Positions 51,701-62,872 of a stretch of 64,000 nt of DNA are shown here, one piece after another. Source of the DNA: Sipunculus nudus (taxonomy: Eukaryota > Annelida > Sipuncula > Golfingiida > Sipunculidae); the NCBI GenBank assembly GCA_026874595.1, contig CM049311.1:5989676-6053675 (forward strand), given 5' to 3'. The notes under the pieces were generated by a model. The model was not told where the DNA came from. It worked only from the letters and a program-made list of their open reading frames with translations, and made no database searches. Positions within the stretch are counted from its first letter, which is position 1. Each line of letters opens with the position of its first letter. The translations under genes were made by a program, and so were the position numbers.

Positions 51701-52395
51701 TCGATATTTAGTATTTCTACCGGAAAACCATTCTAAAAAATTACAACCATTCCAGTGTAATAATTGTTTTGCTATTTTCTCTTTTATTATTTTTTGACAT
51801 TTTGTAATTCATTATAAATCAATATAAATTCTCTACACATTATCCTCTTTGTTTCTCTTCAAAATTTGTATTCGGACAAGCCATAGTCCCTGTGACAACA
51901 TTTATGTTATTCTAGAGTCGAGAAAACCGAATTGTAACCATCAGTGTAATTGGCGCCATGGAACTTACCTCAGGTCTGCTGACGCTGTTGCTCCCGGAGA
52001 CGAAGAACCAGAACCTGCCCGATACCATACTTGACGTGGAGAGATCTGTGTAAGCTTGAAATCTTTCTCATGCACCCGCTATTGTGCATTCAGCAGCATA
52101 ATGGGTAACGTAATATTTTATTTAAAATACCTAAAACTTAGAATATATTCGCTCCCATGCACTTTCACCTGGCTATTAACAAGCTTGGGTAAAGAATTCA
52201 ATATACCAGACATAAGTAATGTGTTGGGATCCCACAAACACGAACATTTTATTCATTTTCTTGTTCTATAGTTCGAAAAGATCTAAGGCTGTTGAAGGAA
52301 GAGGCGACGAAATGAAAGTACTTAAACAAAAGGTCACATCATCCGATGATCCAGCAGATAACAATGTCACGGGAAACAGCATCCCGCTAAATTGA
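37336..52395 (+). CDS. SLC22-like organic-ion transporter, copy C, complete (10 exons, 565 aa)
   Basis: Ten exons: 37336-37731, 43409-43512, 44220-44374, 44778-44946, 47224-47350, 48143-48228, 49937-50151, 50856-51043, 51916-52049 and 52272-52395. They sum to 1698 nt with matching phases and no internal stop. This is a twelve-helix MFS transporter of the SLC22 family in the plasma membrane. In order it has a first helix (about residues 19-45), a large extracellular loop with cysteines and N-x-S sites, PCQFGWDYD ahead of STIITE, GWIADSYGRK after helix 2, DESPRWLYVRG after helix 6, ARFGRR, MELYPTEIRN and LLPETKNQNLPDT. The length fits the family (about 550). Start: MIEFDEFLEKAG matches the family N-terminus and is kept in all copies. 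Substrate (cation, anion or carnitine-like) is not predictable here. It is the only copy seen whole and intact. Confidence 0.93.
37903..38030. repeat. 64-bp tandem duplication
   Basis: 37903-37966 and 37967-38030 are two copies of the same 64 bp, differing at one base (TATGCAC against TATTCAC). Copy B has a single, more diverged version near 14909-14966. The second copy abuts the LINE. Confidence 0.9.
38882..41473 (-). pseudogene. LINE ORF2 remnant (endonuclease/RT), broken
   Basis: Reverse transcriptase pieces are ENTNVNKAPGTDRLIIEVFK (about 40080) and the catalytic AFADDICLIGD (39361 downward). The thumb region follows (MQVNTDKTKSMVF, then SYTYLGLLFSSSLKWN, 39268-38882). Endonuclease-like sequence is at 41473-41192. 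Many stops and shifts are present. The wording of the thumb fits the Jockey/CR1 side of the LINE tree; I cannot fix the clade by eye. Confidence 0.7.
42043..42318 (-). pseudogene. LINE ORF1 remnant (coiled coil)
   Basis: About 91 codons: a heptad-rich stretch (RFEKQVQELQEQVKSLIKEN) then RRDNLVVHGIPED and ERAHRIGPKR, the usual layout of LINE ORF1 proteins of the CR1/Jockey type. The frame stops at both ends, so it is a fragment. Confidence 0.65.
42743..42791. repeat. (TA)n microsatellite in intron 1 of gene C
   Basis: About 24 TA units after TTTATA. Copy B has only a short TATATA run at the equivalent place (about 15190). Confidence 0.95.
43409..43512 (+). CDS. Gene C exon 2 (residues 133-167)
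   Basis: Encodes WDIVCDHRWLQA and helix 2, ending GWIAD. The acceptor is TTCCAG. The donor is the weak GTCTGG, and the same weak GTCTG start is kept in B and D. Confidence 0.92.
44220..44374 (+). CDS. Gene C exon 3 (residues 167-219)
   Basis: Encodes SYGRKISLRV, the conserved MFS loop after helix 2, then helices 3-4 up to MPFFSV. It ends with one base of a split codon before GTTAGT. Confidence 0.92.
44778..44946 (+). CDS. Gene C exon 4 (residues 219-275)
   Basis: Encodes SEIVPMKWRPVAVS, then helices 5-6 (FMFACGVGYAI, VCAVPVVLILAYLL). The donor is GTAAGT. Confidence 0.93.
45453..46635. mobile_element. Insert of about 1.2 kb in intron 4 of C, type unknown
   Basis: Copy B lacks this stretch: flanking sequence near 45440 and 46650 aligns with 17520 and 17610 of copy B. 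The insert contains the minisatellite at 45825-46265. Its 3' side has AAATGGTGACACCGGATCC near 46570, which loosely resembles a primer-binding site next to an LTR. No protein is encoded. A solo-LTR-like remnant is possible but not shown. Confidence 0.4.
45825..46265. repeat. Minisatellite, about 24-30-bp units
   Basis: About 16 imperfect units built around GGTGCTGCGACCCAGTG and CCAGAGA. Spacing is 25 bp in the clear part (GGTGCTGC at 46081, 46106, 46131, 46155). GC content is higher than the surroundings. Long open frames on both strands here come from the repeat and are not genes. Confidence 0.85.
47224..47350 (+). CDS. Gene C exon 5 (residues 275-317)
   Basis: Encodes FVVDESPRWLYVRGRIEEA, the SLC22 motif after helix 6, and the start of the cytoplasmic loop, ending DVFVK at phase 0. 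Confidence 0.92.
48143..48228 (+). CDS. Gene C exon 6 (residues 318-346)
   Basis: Encodes NVFDLVRTPKLRIRTFI, the conserved loop before helix 7. The donor is GTAAGT; copy B has GCAAGT at the same place. Confidence 0.92.
48229..49936 (+). other. Intron 6 of gene C, empty site for the 10.3-kb transposon
   Basis: Non-coding. Near 48629 the sequence runs through the point where the transposon sits in copy B. From 49113 on it aligns with the window start. The open frame 49211-49462 is not open in copy A (300-500) and is not taken as a gene. Confidence 0.6.
49937..50151 (+). CDS. Gene C exon 7 (residues 346-418)
   Basis: Encodes helices 7-9 with ALAGNQYLNAFLGAIV and the ARFGRR loop. This is the exon deleted in copy B. 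At 215 nt it cannot be skipped without a frameshift. Confidence 0.93.
50856..51043 (+). CDS. Gene C exon 8 (residues 418-480)
   Basis: Encodes helices 10-11 with MELYPTEIRNLAFG. It ends at phase 0 before GTAGGT. Confidence 0.93.
51130..51480 (+). mobile_element. Uninterrupted plus-strand SINE in intron 8 of C
   Basis: The tRNA-like head at about 51165-51225 has GGACTCAAAGCCGGGAGG and a B-box-like GAGTTCAAATCTC, followed by the full body without the nested insertion seen in A and B. This is the ancestral form of the insertion at 2790-3600. Confidence 0.7.
51916..52049 (+). CDS. Gene C exon 9 (residues 481-525)
   Basis: Encodes SRENRIVTISVIGAM, helix 12, and LLPETKNQNLPDTILDVE, the SLC22 C-terminal motif. 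Confidence 0.93.
52272..52395 (+). CDS. Gene C exon 10 (residues 525-565) and stop
   Basis: Charged cytoplasmic tail ending SIPLN with TGA at 52393-52395. AATAAA lies four bases later (52399-52404), possibly too close to serve as the poly(A) signal. The tail is longer and more diverged than the rest of the protein when compared with A and B. Confidence 0.9.
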
Positions 52396-55329
52396 ATCAA
52401 TAAACAACATTAAAACATTAAAATGGTAAAGGGCATATTCTTAAATTTTTAATAATTTGGATTAATACTTTTTGTTACATATTGTTGTGATACTCTTTTC
52501 AATATGTATTTCCATGTGCAAATTGAAAAATCTAGTTTGCTATTCGAAGATTGTAATTTTATAAAGATATTTTAATGCATTTTAATATGGCTTTATAAGT
52601 TGGGCCGATATCTGAAATAAAAGTACACAAACATTTTCACATTGGATTTATAAGCTGTAATGAATTATGTGCTTAGATTGTGTACATAGATGCGTATATG
52701 TAACATTTCAGTCTTTTGTAAATTGTTTATCCTATTAACATTATCCTACAATTTTACTGATATCTTTTAACCCGATCTTATGAAAATTCGTCAGAATCAG
52801 TCATCATTTCTGTTATATTTATGTTGACATTACAAATGGGGAGGCTTCGAAACGAACAATTAGTTGTAATTCATACGTCTCTACCAAAATAACAAGGCTT
52901 GATTTTATTCGCATTAATATAATGCGGGGATGAGTTTCCTGGTGCCAAATGTATGGCCATGTCTGTTTCACGTATTTTACATTCATGTAACAATCGTCAA
53001 CCAACCAACATTAGTCAGGATATATCAATGATATATAAAGGTCACCTGTATTACGAGAATTGCATGGAATATGAAGAAATGAACAGGCTTTAAGCAAGAC
53101 AGTCCTAATATTTTATGTCAGTTGAAAAAGAAAAAAGAGGCTTCAGATGGATAAAGATTATAAGACACAATATTTGAAATATGTCGAACATAAGGGAATG
53201 TATTCTGTACATTATGCAAGTGTATGAATTATAATTTATATGTATTCTGAGTTCATGTTTAATTGAATATACCCTTTTCATGTTTATATTTGTGACGATG
53301 GCAATTCGGCAATTAGTGTAAACCTATGGATATTTGAGTTTATGAGTGCACAGTTATATGCCATAGTATTTATATTTATACATAGTTGGTTCGTACGAGT
53401 GTGTATGAATATAGTCTTAACATGTCAAACTTTGAGCAATAAGAATATGATATTAAGATATAAAGTGTACGCGCGTATGATATAATTAATTTAATATAAG
53501 CCTACATATCAGGTTTCTTACATTATAAACTAACAACCCATGAACTGTTGACCTGTAAACGGTTAAGATGGGGCTTTACACAGAAAAGCGCCAGACATTG
53601 TCCTGAACCTTAGAAACAATCCTTCACGGTAATTAATAGTTATCCATGCATCCATAGATACCTTTCGTTAGGAATGCCTGTGTACTTTCTAACAACACCT
53701 ACCGTATGGAGAGACAATTACGTTGTTACTCAATATATTTAGGAAATCTCGTGCACATACCTTATATTTTGACCTCGCACAAGTTAGTCTCTTCCCGGTC
53801 ATTGGACGGATGATAGGAAACGAACGGCTACCAAATGGATGAACTTTTTGCAAGTTCATGTAAATTAGGTTGTATAAATTCTTCACTGGTATGTTAATGC
53901 TATGATTACACGATGATATCGATGCTATAGGATAGTGCAATACGAATTCCCGTTGGACTTGTGTCATGACTCGAGTAATCATACTTGTCCTGTACTACTT
54001 ATTTCTTAAATTTATTGCTACAACCAGATATGAGGTCTCTCTGTAATTGATAAGAGAAACATGGCTCTAACTCCATATTTTAAGCTTTGCCATTGCCTTT
54101 CAATTTTAAAGTCATGTTTAAAGTATTATTGAAAAAAAGGAATAAATGGGAAGCAGTCTGCAGACTTCAGGTTAAATGTTTAAAAGTAGCTTTCGCAAAT
54201 AAAATCAAACTGTTAAATATATACATAGAATACAATTTAGGTCATCTTGAAGAGGCCAACCAGCCAATTAATTCACAGTGTGAAACCACTAGGTTGAGTC
54301 GTGCATGTGTGACAAATACCTTTCCATTCACATGTCACCTGTGCCAACTGTCCTTTCGAATGTAAAAGTATTAATCACTATTTGTACTGTTGCATACCGA
54401 TTCTTTTGGGTTTTTGTATTTCAAACCTAAATAAGGTACCATGTTATACAGCGCTCAAAGGTACAGATGATTGGTCTTTCGGCAAGTGCGCTTATAATCT
54501 GCAGAAATAATCCAACGGGAAAAGCACACTGTTATACCACCTGATATCAAAATTTTTCCCTTCCTCCATATTTATAAAATTACTTCGAGGTAAACTTATC
54601 AGAACCAGTTTATTGTGAAAGTGCAGCCATACATCATTTTATAAACCGTGTATAAAACGTATGAGCAAGGATGGAACCAGTTTTTCCTTTATGGCTAACT
54701 TTTATAATTATTTTCACAGATATATTGAGGAATATGAATTTAGAGCGGTATTGAAGTTCAGATATCATGATTGTAATGCAGAAGACAGCATAAATGTTTA
54801 GTGGAAAACATCACCGTAGTCTCTAATACTTGTCCGAGCAATATATTGTAAATGGCGTCATTTGATCTCCCCGAACAACAGATTGTATTTTTTTGTCCAA
54901 GGGACAAGAATAGAAAGGGGTTAAAGACCTGTAGAAGTTCCTTTATATTTATTGATTCAAATGGCGTTGACTCAAATTGTAAATATTCCGAATTAATTAA
55001 GATTTACGCAGAGAATAAAATATACAAGATGCAAGATTTTTTCCATACCAATAAAGGCATTTGCTTTGCGGATGATATCAAGACATATTGCTGGGTAAAA
55101 AACAAACACACAGTACGGAAATGACATAAAAAAGAAGTAGTAATATTATATTTTTATATATCTATGCATTAAACAATCTAATCGATATCGGTACAAATGA
55201 AAAGGGGTATCTGTTTGTTCTGAATTTCAGAGAATGCAGCCTTCGGCCTGATTTTAGCAAGAAAATACAATCACTTAGCAAGCTGTTACCTTCAACCATA
55301 TTCATATCTTTGTTTTTATAAATAATATT
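52396..55329. other. Intergenic DNA after gene C
   Basis: The first 1.1 kb matches the 3' flanks of A and B. Beyond about 53520 similarity is patchy (53540-53710 resembles 8110-8340). No gene can be supported. A 90-codon open frame at 54852-55124 is listed separately. Confidence 0.5.
54852..55124 (+). other. Unrecognised 90-codon open frame
   Basis: Starts with ATG (MASFDLPEQQ) and ends at TGA. It has several cysteines but no family I recognise. It has no sister copy in the window to test conservation, no visible splice signals, and lies 200 bp from a LINE fragment. It may be chance or a piece of a decayed element. Confidence 0.15.
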
Positions 55330-57560
55330 TATGTCCTCTTAATTAAGACCAATAACGTTTTCTGCTGTTTTTCTTATCCGTTCACATTTCTTTCTGTTCT
55401 TAATTATTTCCCACCAGCATATCAAAGCATAGGATATGGCACTCTGGACCATCGAAGAATAGAATAAACCAAGTAGCTCACTATCCATATTAAACGATTT
55501 AAGTTTCCCTGGAAAGTATAAACGCTGCTGCCCTTTGTTGTATTCTATGTTTACATTATTATCCCATTTAATCCTGTCATCTAATATTATCCCTAAGTAT
55601 TTATATTGTTGTTCAATTTCTCCTTCTGTTCCATTGATATACACCAGATATTGACAAGCTGGTCTTTATCTAAAATCAATTATTAATGCCTTTGTGTTTG
55701 AAGGATTTAGTAACTAATGATTATTGCACCAAGTTACTACTTGTCCATTTTTCTTTTGATATTTCATTTTAGCACAACTAGAAATTAAACCAACAACTAC
55801 GGTGTCTTCTACATATTTCAAAATTAGACATCCTTGTTGTGTAGCCTAAAACTCAAAGGTTTAAATTATCTAAATGAATAGGCAAAGCACGCATCCTTGC
55901 AGTGCCCCTGTATTTAACCCTAAACTGATGAATTGCTATTACCAACCCTTATATATTGCTTTCTACCAGTGAGAAAGTCCAGTACCCACAAACATAGATC
56001 ATTTGCGACATTTAACAGCTGTAACTTATTAATCATTAAGTGAGGCTGATTATTGTTAAATGCTGAGCTCAAATCTATTAAACGCGCTCTTATATCAGTA
56101 TGCGACTGATCTAAATCTAAATATATATTGTCCAGGGTCACAAGAATAGCGTCTTTAGTCCCACATTCATTCCTGTAAGCAAGCTGGAAATTATCTATAA
56201 GTTTGTAAGTATAGTTGGAAATATATTTAAATACACACTTCTCTAAGCATTCCAAAGCTACCGGTTTTAGGGCCACCGGCCGATAAATATTAAGCACAGT
56301 AGGTCTACTCTTTTTAGGTAAAGATACAATTTCTTATGTTTTCCAAGAGACTGGCACAGTTTTCTCAATTAATGATTTGTAAAATATATGATGGTAAACC
56401 GGTGTTAATTCATTTGCACAGAATTTCAACACTTGTGTGAGACACCATCCCTTCCTAAAAAGTTATTCCTCTTTAGCCCTTTAAAATACTTCGAAAACAC
56501 AGTTAATCTTACCGAACTTTCCAATTCAGATAGTTCTTTCCTTGCTGGCTTCTTTTCTTCTGAACAGTTAATTGAATCGAATTTACAGAAGAAATAATTT
56601 TATTCCTCAGCCAAAGCTTAATGATCTGGAACATTTATTTATTTATTTTTTCTGGTGGTAGCCACGTGCTTTACGTAACCCTTGCCAAACCTGGCGTGGA
56701 TCACTTGACTGAAACAAAGCATTGATCATATTTGTGTATTCATTTTTAAATTGCAGTATAATATAATTCAACGCAGATTTTTAGCTTTCAACGAATCTTT
56801 ATCTGATATTTTATCCTTCTTTGTTTTTGCCCTTCAGGTGCTTCTGAAGTTCTTTTGTAATCCCGGAATTATTATTTTAGAACATTTTGATTTCTTTAGT
56901 TTCAATATATGAATCCTCACAAAACCCTATAGAGTCCGATATGGTATCTGTTAAATTGTCAAACCCAGTAAGAGTGTCACTAAACACCGACAAGTCCGTG
57001 CTAGCTAATGCACATTGTAATCTTTCTAAAGAACTGTTGTCACATAACTTGACACATCTCGTCTTAGCCTTCTCCCTCTTCAATAATTTGTTTATACTTA
57101 GGGATAAGTTGAATATTGATATGGTCCGACTTACCCATGGGTGCCAGCTTGTTGGCCTTATAGGCGTCCTTTCGGTTACAGAAACATAGGTCCAGGGTTG
57201 CCTTATATCTGGTTTTACATGTCACAAACTGCTGATGCTTGGGCAAATCACTTTTAGCATCAGAGCCATGAAATCTCCCAGCATAAAGATGGCAGCACCA
57301 GGCTTATCATTTTGGTAATCAGATATAGTGCTGACCAATAGTTCACTTATAAATTGTCTGTCATCTCATCTGCACGGGGTTTCTGTAAAATACACTACAA
57401 AAACCCGTACACAATATATTTCCCTGGCCAGGTAAAAGGGTCTGCAGTTCACTACTAATACCTTAAATAGGAGATGTAAATCAGCCCAGTCTATAATATC
57501 GAGGGTCAGATAAATTGACTGTGATATAGGAACTGGTCACCTTCACCAAGGGCCTGCGCC
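55330..57560 (-). mobile_element. CR1/L2-like LINE fragment, degenerate
   Basis: Read on minus. The endonuclease end (TLDLCFCNRKDAYKAN then PMGKSDHINIQLIPKYKQ) is at about 57220-57064. The RT (RPVALKPVALECLEKCVFKY, IDLSSAFN, LDFLTGRKQYIRVG) is at 56297-55920. The catalytic box reads YVED (about 55815) in place of YADD. The RT thumb (YKYLGIILDDRIKWDNN) is at 55644-55339. Stops and shifts throughout mean it is dead. No ends or target duplication were found. Confidence 0.75.
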
Positions 57561-57572
57561 CATGAAACCATG

Positions 57573-57576
<4 letters not shown>

Positions 57577-57615
<39 letters not shown>
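57577..57615. repeat. (CT)n microsatellite
   Basis: About 19 CT units directly after TGTGCG. Confidence 0.95.
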
Positions 57616-57619
<4 letters not shown>

Positions 57620-57949
57620 TAGGCGTATCATAACAACGTAGTTGCATGCCATGCCAGTGATTGTTTACTTGACACATATGGTGATGGGTGTGCGGTAATT
57701 CAATGTGATATTGTAAGTATATTAAAATAGAATATCAAAAAGGCATAAATCTACAAGTTGTATCTCGTTTCTTTCATTGAGTACATAATACAGATCTGTC
57801 TATGGCCATCGGTTTTATAAGTATACTGTTCAATTTCTTTTTCATGGCCTGTTACCACCTAACGCTGAGTAGTTTCGACCACGCCACATTGAGATTTGGC
57901 TTGTTTTTTTTTATGGGGGGGTTACAAGTTGGATGACAGGGGTAAACCA

Positions 57950-58060
57950 GTACCTCAAACAAAATGTAACAGTAAGTAACGCACAGCTGACGAACTAGGG
58001 TTTGACTGCGGACTGCGAGGCGAGTAGAGGGTGCTCTATCTGAGCAGGCGAGCAAACAGT
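57950..58060 (-). repeat. Possible tRNA-derived SINE head, different family
   Basis: The minus strand shows CTGCTCAGATAGAGCACC, which fits an A box, and about 35 bp on AGTCAAACCCTAG, a weak B box. The body would extend to lower coordinates. Only the head-like part is supported. Confidence 0.35.
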
Positions 58061-61000
58061 GATGGTGCATCTTTTAGCTCTCTTACCTGAACCAGTGAGA
58101 GATTGACCAGAAGTTCCGGTAATTGGGTAGGGGGCCACAGCGCTCAAAGATAAAGAGCATTTTGCTGGTACCCAGGAAGATTTAGTTTAAAATTTGAACT
58201 TTCATGCAATTAGATCAGGTCACTCGTCAGTCATACTTAGGGTACACCTCTTCCAATGTAATGTGCTCGAGCTATTAAGTGTGCGTGAGCTCGAACGAGT
58301 GAGGCAGACAGACAAATAACGACGTTAGTTTTGTAGGGGAACATTTTTTTCATATTTATTCTAAGAATTCGGGCCTTAGAAACCATGAATCAAATGTGGC
58401 TACAATATGACTTTCACAAATGTCTGAATAGTAAATTCATACTTTAGCCATGAGTGTGTCTTTTGATTAAATGATAAAGTAATGTACGGAACTTTCAAAT
58501 AGTAAATACGAGGCTGGTTGATGTAATTTTAAATAATGTATCAGATTGCTATAATGCAAAGACCTGGTTTCTTCTGAGCAGAATATGACGAAATTGGCCT
58601 TCGAATTATGTTTTTTTTCCAAGGGAACCTCTAAAAACAATTTGTTTTAATACTTTTTTTTCACAGAACTTTATATGTCACCTTATTAGCACAATAACGT
58701 GTTTCATATCTTTCTTTTTACAAATGTATTTGTTTAAATGATATACTCATTAAAAGTTGTGGACCTTTAGTAACTGTTACCGGTAAAAATAAAAATAACA
58801 CAAATGTTTCGATATATCCTCCGATCACGTAGCAGTTGCAAATAAACAAACACAGTGGTGCGATTCGCATATTTGACACTGACAACAAAACACACTGACA
58901 GATCAACTAAAAGGATTTGTAGAAAGATCGATCAGAAACACAAACATTGCACATCAAAAGAATCATATACAACTAGATTCTACACTCATTCATGCTTAAG
59001 GCCTGAAGCAGACCTGTGTTTCTCAGAATGATAATTATACCATTTTTTATTTTGCAACGTACATGACGGACACTTGAATAAAGAGAATTAGTATGTGTCG
59101 TTCGAAAAGAGATTCCTGCAAATTCAAGTAGAAACCACGTATTGCAATATAGGTGTAGTGTGTCAATATACAAATTTAAATCATACACACAAAATAAATA
59201 CGTGTATGTGTTTTGTGGAGGCCACCGCCTCCGTTGTTTATGCTCTCTTTTCTAATTCTTAATCTTAGAATTTACATCGGCAGAGTTCCATTTCAGTTAG
59301 GACTACAAGACAGGGCGACAAGAGAGTCCACCTGTGAACAATAAATGATGCCACCATTTTAAAATATAATATAGCAATAAGTACTTGCACCTTTCTATCT
59401 ACTGCCCTTCGCTTATTAGTGATGAAATGCGTTGGTTTTCGCCAGACCCACGGCTTCGCCTGGCCAGACAATGTGTCTCTACTTAATGGTCTCATAATTG
59501 AGGTCCAGGTCACCTGTTAGGACCAAAATAAATGGTTGTGAAACGAAAAAACGAGGCAATTCCGAGGGGACAGGGAAACAATCATAAAAACGTGGACGAT
59601 ATTTCGAGGTGGTCGCTTTAACGAGGTAGTCGTTAGTCAGGGTTTTATTCTCTCTCTCTCTTAGCTAAGCTGCATATCACATGACAAGAAATTGATTCAA
59701 ATATTTTCTTACAATATGCTATCACATTGATATACATAACAATGTACAGATAACTGTCTCATTATGTATCAGGGTTTAAGAAGCGAATGCTTCGTCATCG
59801 TTTAGTTTTAGTAATATGTTTTTTAAGGAAAGGCCTGTTTTCTTTCTCCCGTTTTTCTTAATTATCCTACAGACCTCTATATCCAACAATCAGAAGCAGT
59901 TACCTTGTGTAGGATTTTTGGCCGACAAACAGAAATCACAAACAATTCGCCAATACACCAAATTTGATTGTCACCAAAGAGACATATATGAGAAGCCTGG
60001 TATTTCCACGAGGAGTGCTGTCCATTATTTTATGACGACTGCAGAATTATCATACTTATACTGTTTAACGTTATAAAAGCACATGTACTCCTGTTTCATA
60101 AAGCGGTATTTAGTGTGCCACAATAATTTAACTTTTGACTAAAAAATGTGCGACTTGATACATTTATATAGACACAGCATGGTACATGCTTTCGCATGTG
60201 TGATTGACCCGGATCCTGGAGCGTGGGGTTGTGACTCTGAGCACAAGCTGGGCTAGCGCCATTCCGGTCCTCTGACACTAGAGAGTCTACGACCTTTCAG
60301 AGTGCTTTTACATCCCTCAGCGAGGTACGCACTTTAAGGCACTATGAGGTTTCAAAGATTTTCGTCATTTTTGTCAATGCCCCATGGCCTACAAGTATGA
60401 TGCCACTTGATATAAACTATACCAATAGGTTGCTTTTTAGTATACCTTCTAACAAATCCTAACATGAGCAAGTAAATTTCCATGTAAATCAGCATATTGG
60501 TTAATCCCTCTGCATGTTTTCTTCTTAATTTCGGACCACATAATACAAACATGGTTCCCGCGGCTTACTGGACGCAGCCAACTTGCACCCCCTACAAGAA
60601 ATGACTCGTTTACAGAGTCTGGGGTGTGGGTTGGATGAGTTCACATGTAATTTTTCATGTTAATTCATAATTCATAGCCTTATGTTAAGATAATGGGCTG
60701 TTTTCCACGATGCAACATAATGAAAGACCGCTGCGATGCATTCTTCGATATGGCTTGTTCGGGACTCAAGTCAGGCTTACCCGTCTAATATAAATGCCTA
60801 CTGAGTCGTGTTTTCACGGCTAAACTTGAGCTTGCCCATTGCGCGGCTAGCTGTAGTTTTCATGCCTTGTCAATGCAACTACATCGGGAGAGAACTAATT
60901 AATTAGGGTACCACTGGGCTAATACGCCTGACTGCAGGCTCTTGTGACTCATAATTACAAACATACATGTGAAGTATTTTTATTCTTGAAAAAAATAGGT

Positions 61001-61239
61001 TCAGCATTAAAATATCGGAACAAAACATTCGAAATAACGACTTTCTACTGTATATATATAAAGAAATAGAAGGAAGAAGATTCATTTTCCAACCCCTAAA
61101 TGATTTTCTGTTTGATAAGAAAGCCTTTTTTATATTAGGTAACATGTCATTCTTTCCTATGCATATAAAGTTTAACGGTACGACTGAAAAGATCAATTAT
61201 AAATTTCGCTGACTGAAAGTATCCAATTAAAGGAGCATG
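58061..61239. other. Intergenic DNA, no gene seen
   Basis: AT-rich, with no exon of a recognisable gene. It contains the truncated SINE at 59213-59335. Confidence 0.5.
59213..59335 (-). repeat. Truncated SINE (tail part only)
   Basis: The tail stem GGAGGCCACCGCCTCC at about 59217-59232 and the adjacent body match the SINE at 2895-3010. The head is missing. Confidence 0.65.
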
Positions 61240-62872
61240 ATACTGTACCTTACAAGGGTCGAATCGACTGATAAGTAAAACATTCCTGCACACGATTCAT
61301 TTTACAAATTTATTACAATCTATGTTAATTATCGTGAACTGTTGAATATGGGGCACTCTATGAACTGTGATATCGGTATTTGTGGAAATCAAACAGATAG
61401 CTCATATTCATTACGCGGTGTTGGTTCGTGACATGATTTCTCCATAAATAATTATGGAGCAAACCCATAGTCACAAAAGTGTCCAAATACAAATGTGAAA
61501 GGAATGGGACAATCAATGAATGTTACAGAATGTTTATACGTATATTACCGACTTTGGTGCTGCACATTGCATCTTCATATTAACCGATATATCAGGTGCA
61601 AAACAAGGGAACAAATGAAGAAACCGACACATTTAGTCCCGTTCTGTAAAATTACACAACGGTGAATATCAACCCTTAGAATTACTTGTTAACATTAAAA
61701 AATATTCATATAACACAGCATTGGTAAGGGTGTTTGATCCTTCGCATGAACATAAGTGACAAAAAGTAAACTAGTTTCTGGCTTATGAAAAAGGATTTTC
61801 TGGATCTAAATGTAATTAAGAATAAAAGAATCTACAATAGTGTATTGTTAAATAATAAGAAACGAACCTATCAAATAGTACTTTGTCGCAAATAAAATTT
61901 TACCTTTTTTAATTAAGAAAAAAATAACATATTGATTAACATTTATAAAAGAGTAAGACCAAGAGTAGTTTTAGTGGTTTTTATCCTGTTTTGAGATTGA
62001 ATACAAAAATAAAGGAACTTTATACTTGTTATCTATACAGTCATTGCATGCTGTGTCCCGAGCTGTTTCTAAATTCGTGAAGGTCCATCAAGAAATAAAC
62101 TGGAAAGAATTTCTTATGTATGAAAATGATTGAGTCTAAGAACGTTAGTTCAATATGATTTTTATTTCGAATGGCAGAGATGAAAAGAGCTGGAAAGATC
62201 TGAGAAAAGGCAGAATGAAAAACATCGCTGGAGAACTAAAATATCGATAATGTGTTACATATGAATTCAAAGGGAGAAAGGGTTTTTGTATTCAACCATA
62301 TCTATATATGAACTTTAGGCCACTAATAAAGTAGGCCTTGTTCAATTTGAATAAATAATATAATGGCCTCTTTTTTATTTTTATTGTATGCCAAATATAT
62401 GCCATTTCTCTTCTCAACATTACATCAGCCATGATATCGAAAACATATGCATATATATTTCTTTCCATACAATATATGTTCCACATAATTTGGATGCCTG
62501 TTTTCATGATTTATGTTTATCTAGCCATGGTCATTTCCCTGGAAGTAAGAATTAAATATGGCCGAATCAGGAGAAAGCTAACTAGGTGTTTTACATTAAA
62601 CAAAAGCTTGATTTTAATTGATATGAATAGTAAACCACTCTGAACTTCCGCTCTCTTGCGCCTGCTTGTACATAAAAAAAACTGGCTAACAAATCTCATA
62701 TGCAATTCAGACATGTTTTTTACAAATTAACAAGTGTACTCTGGTGGTGTAGCCCTCATGGGCAAAGTTCGTACAATGCTTTTTCTCCACTCATATGTAC
62801 TGTATTGATAGTTTCACCAGAATAAGAGGTCTGGAGGCGACTCCTTTACGTTATTTTAATCTTCAAGGCAAT
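61240..62872. promoter_or_regulatory. Upstream region of copy D
   Basis: 61240-61900 is the shared intergenic unit. 62150-62240 resembles 13480-13590 before B. 62440-62872 shares the pre-start blocks with C (TATATTTCTTTCCATAC near 62453, TCATATGCAATTCAG near 62695). Promoter content is inferred only from this conservation. Confidence 0.35.

Noticed and set aside
54087-54365. 92-codon open frame in intergenic DNA
   Set aside because: It has biased AT-rich composition, no motif and no paralogue to test it. I see no reason to call it coding.
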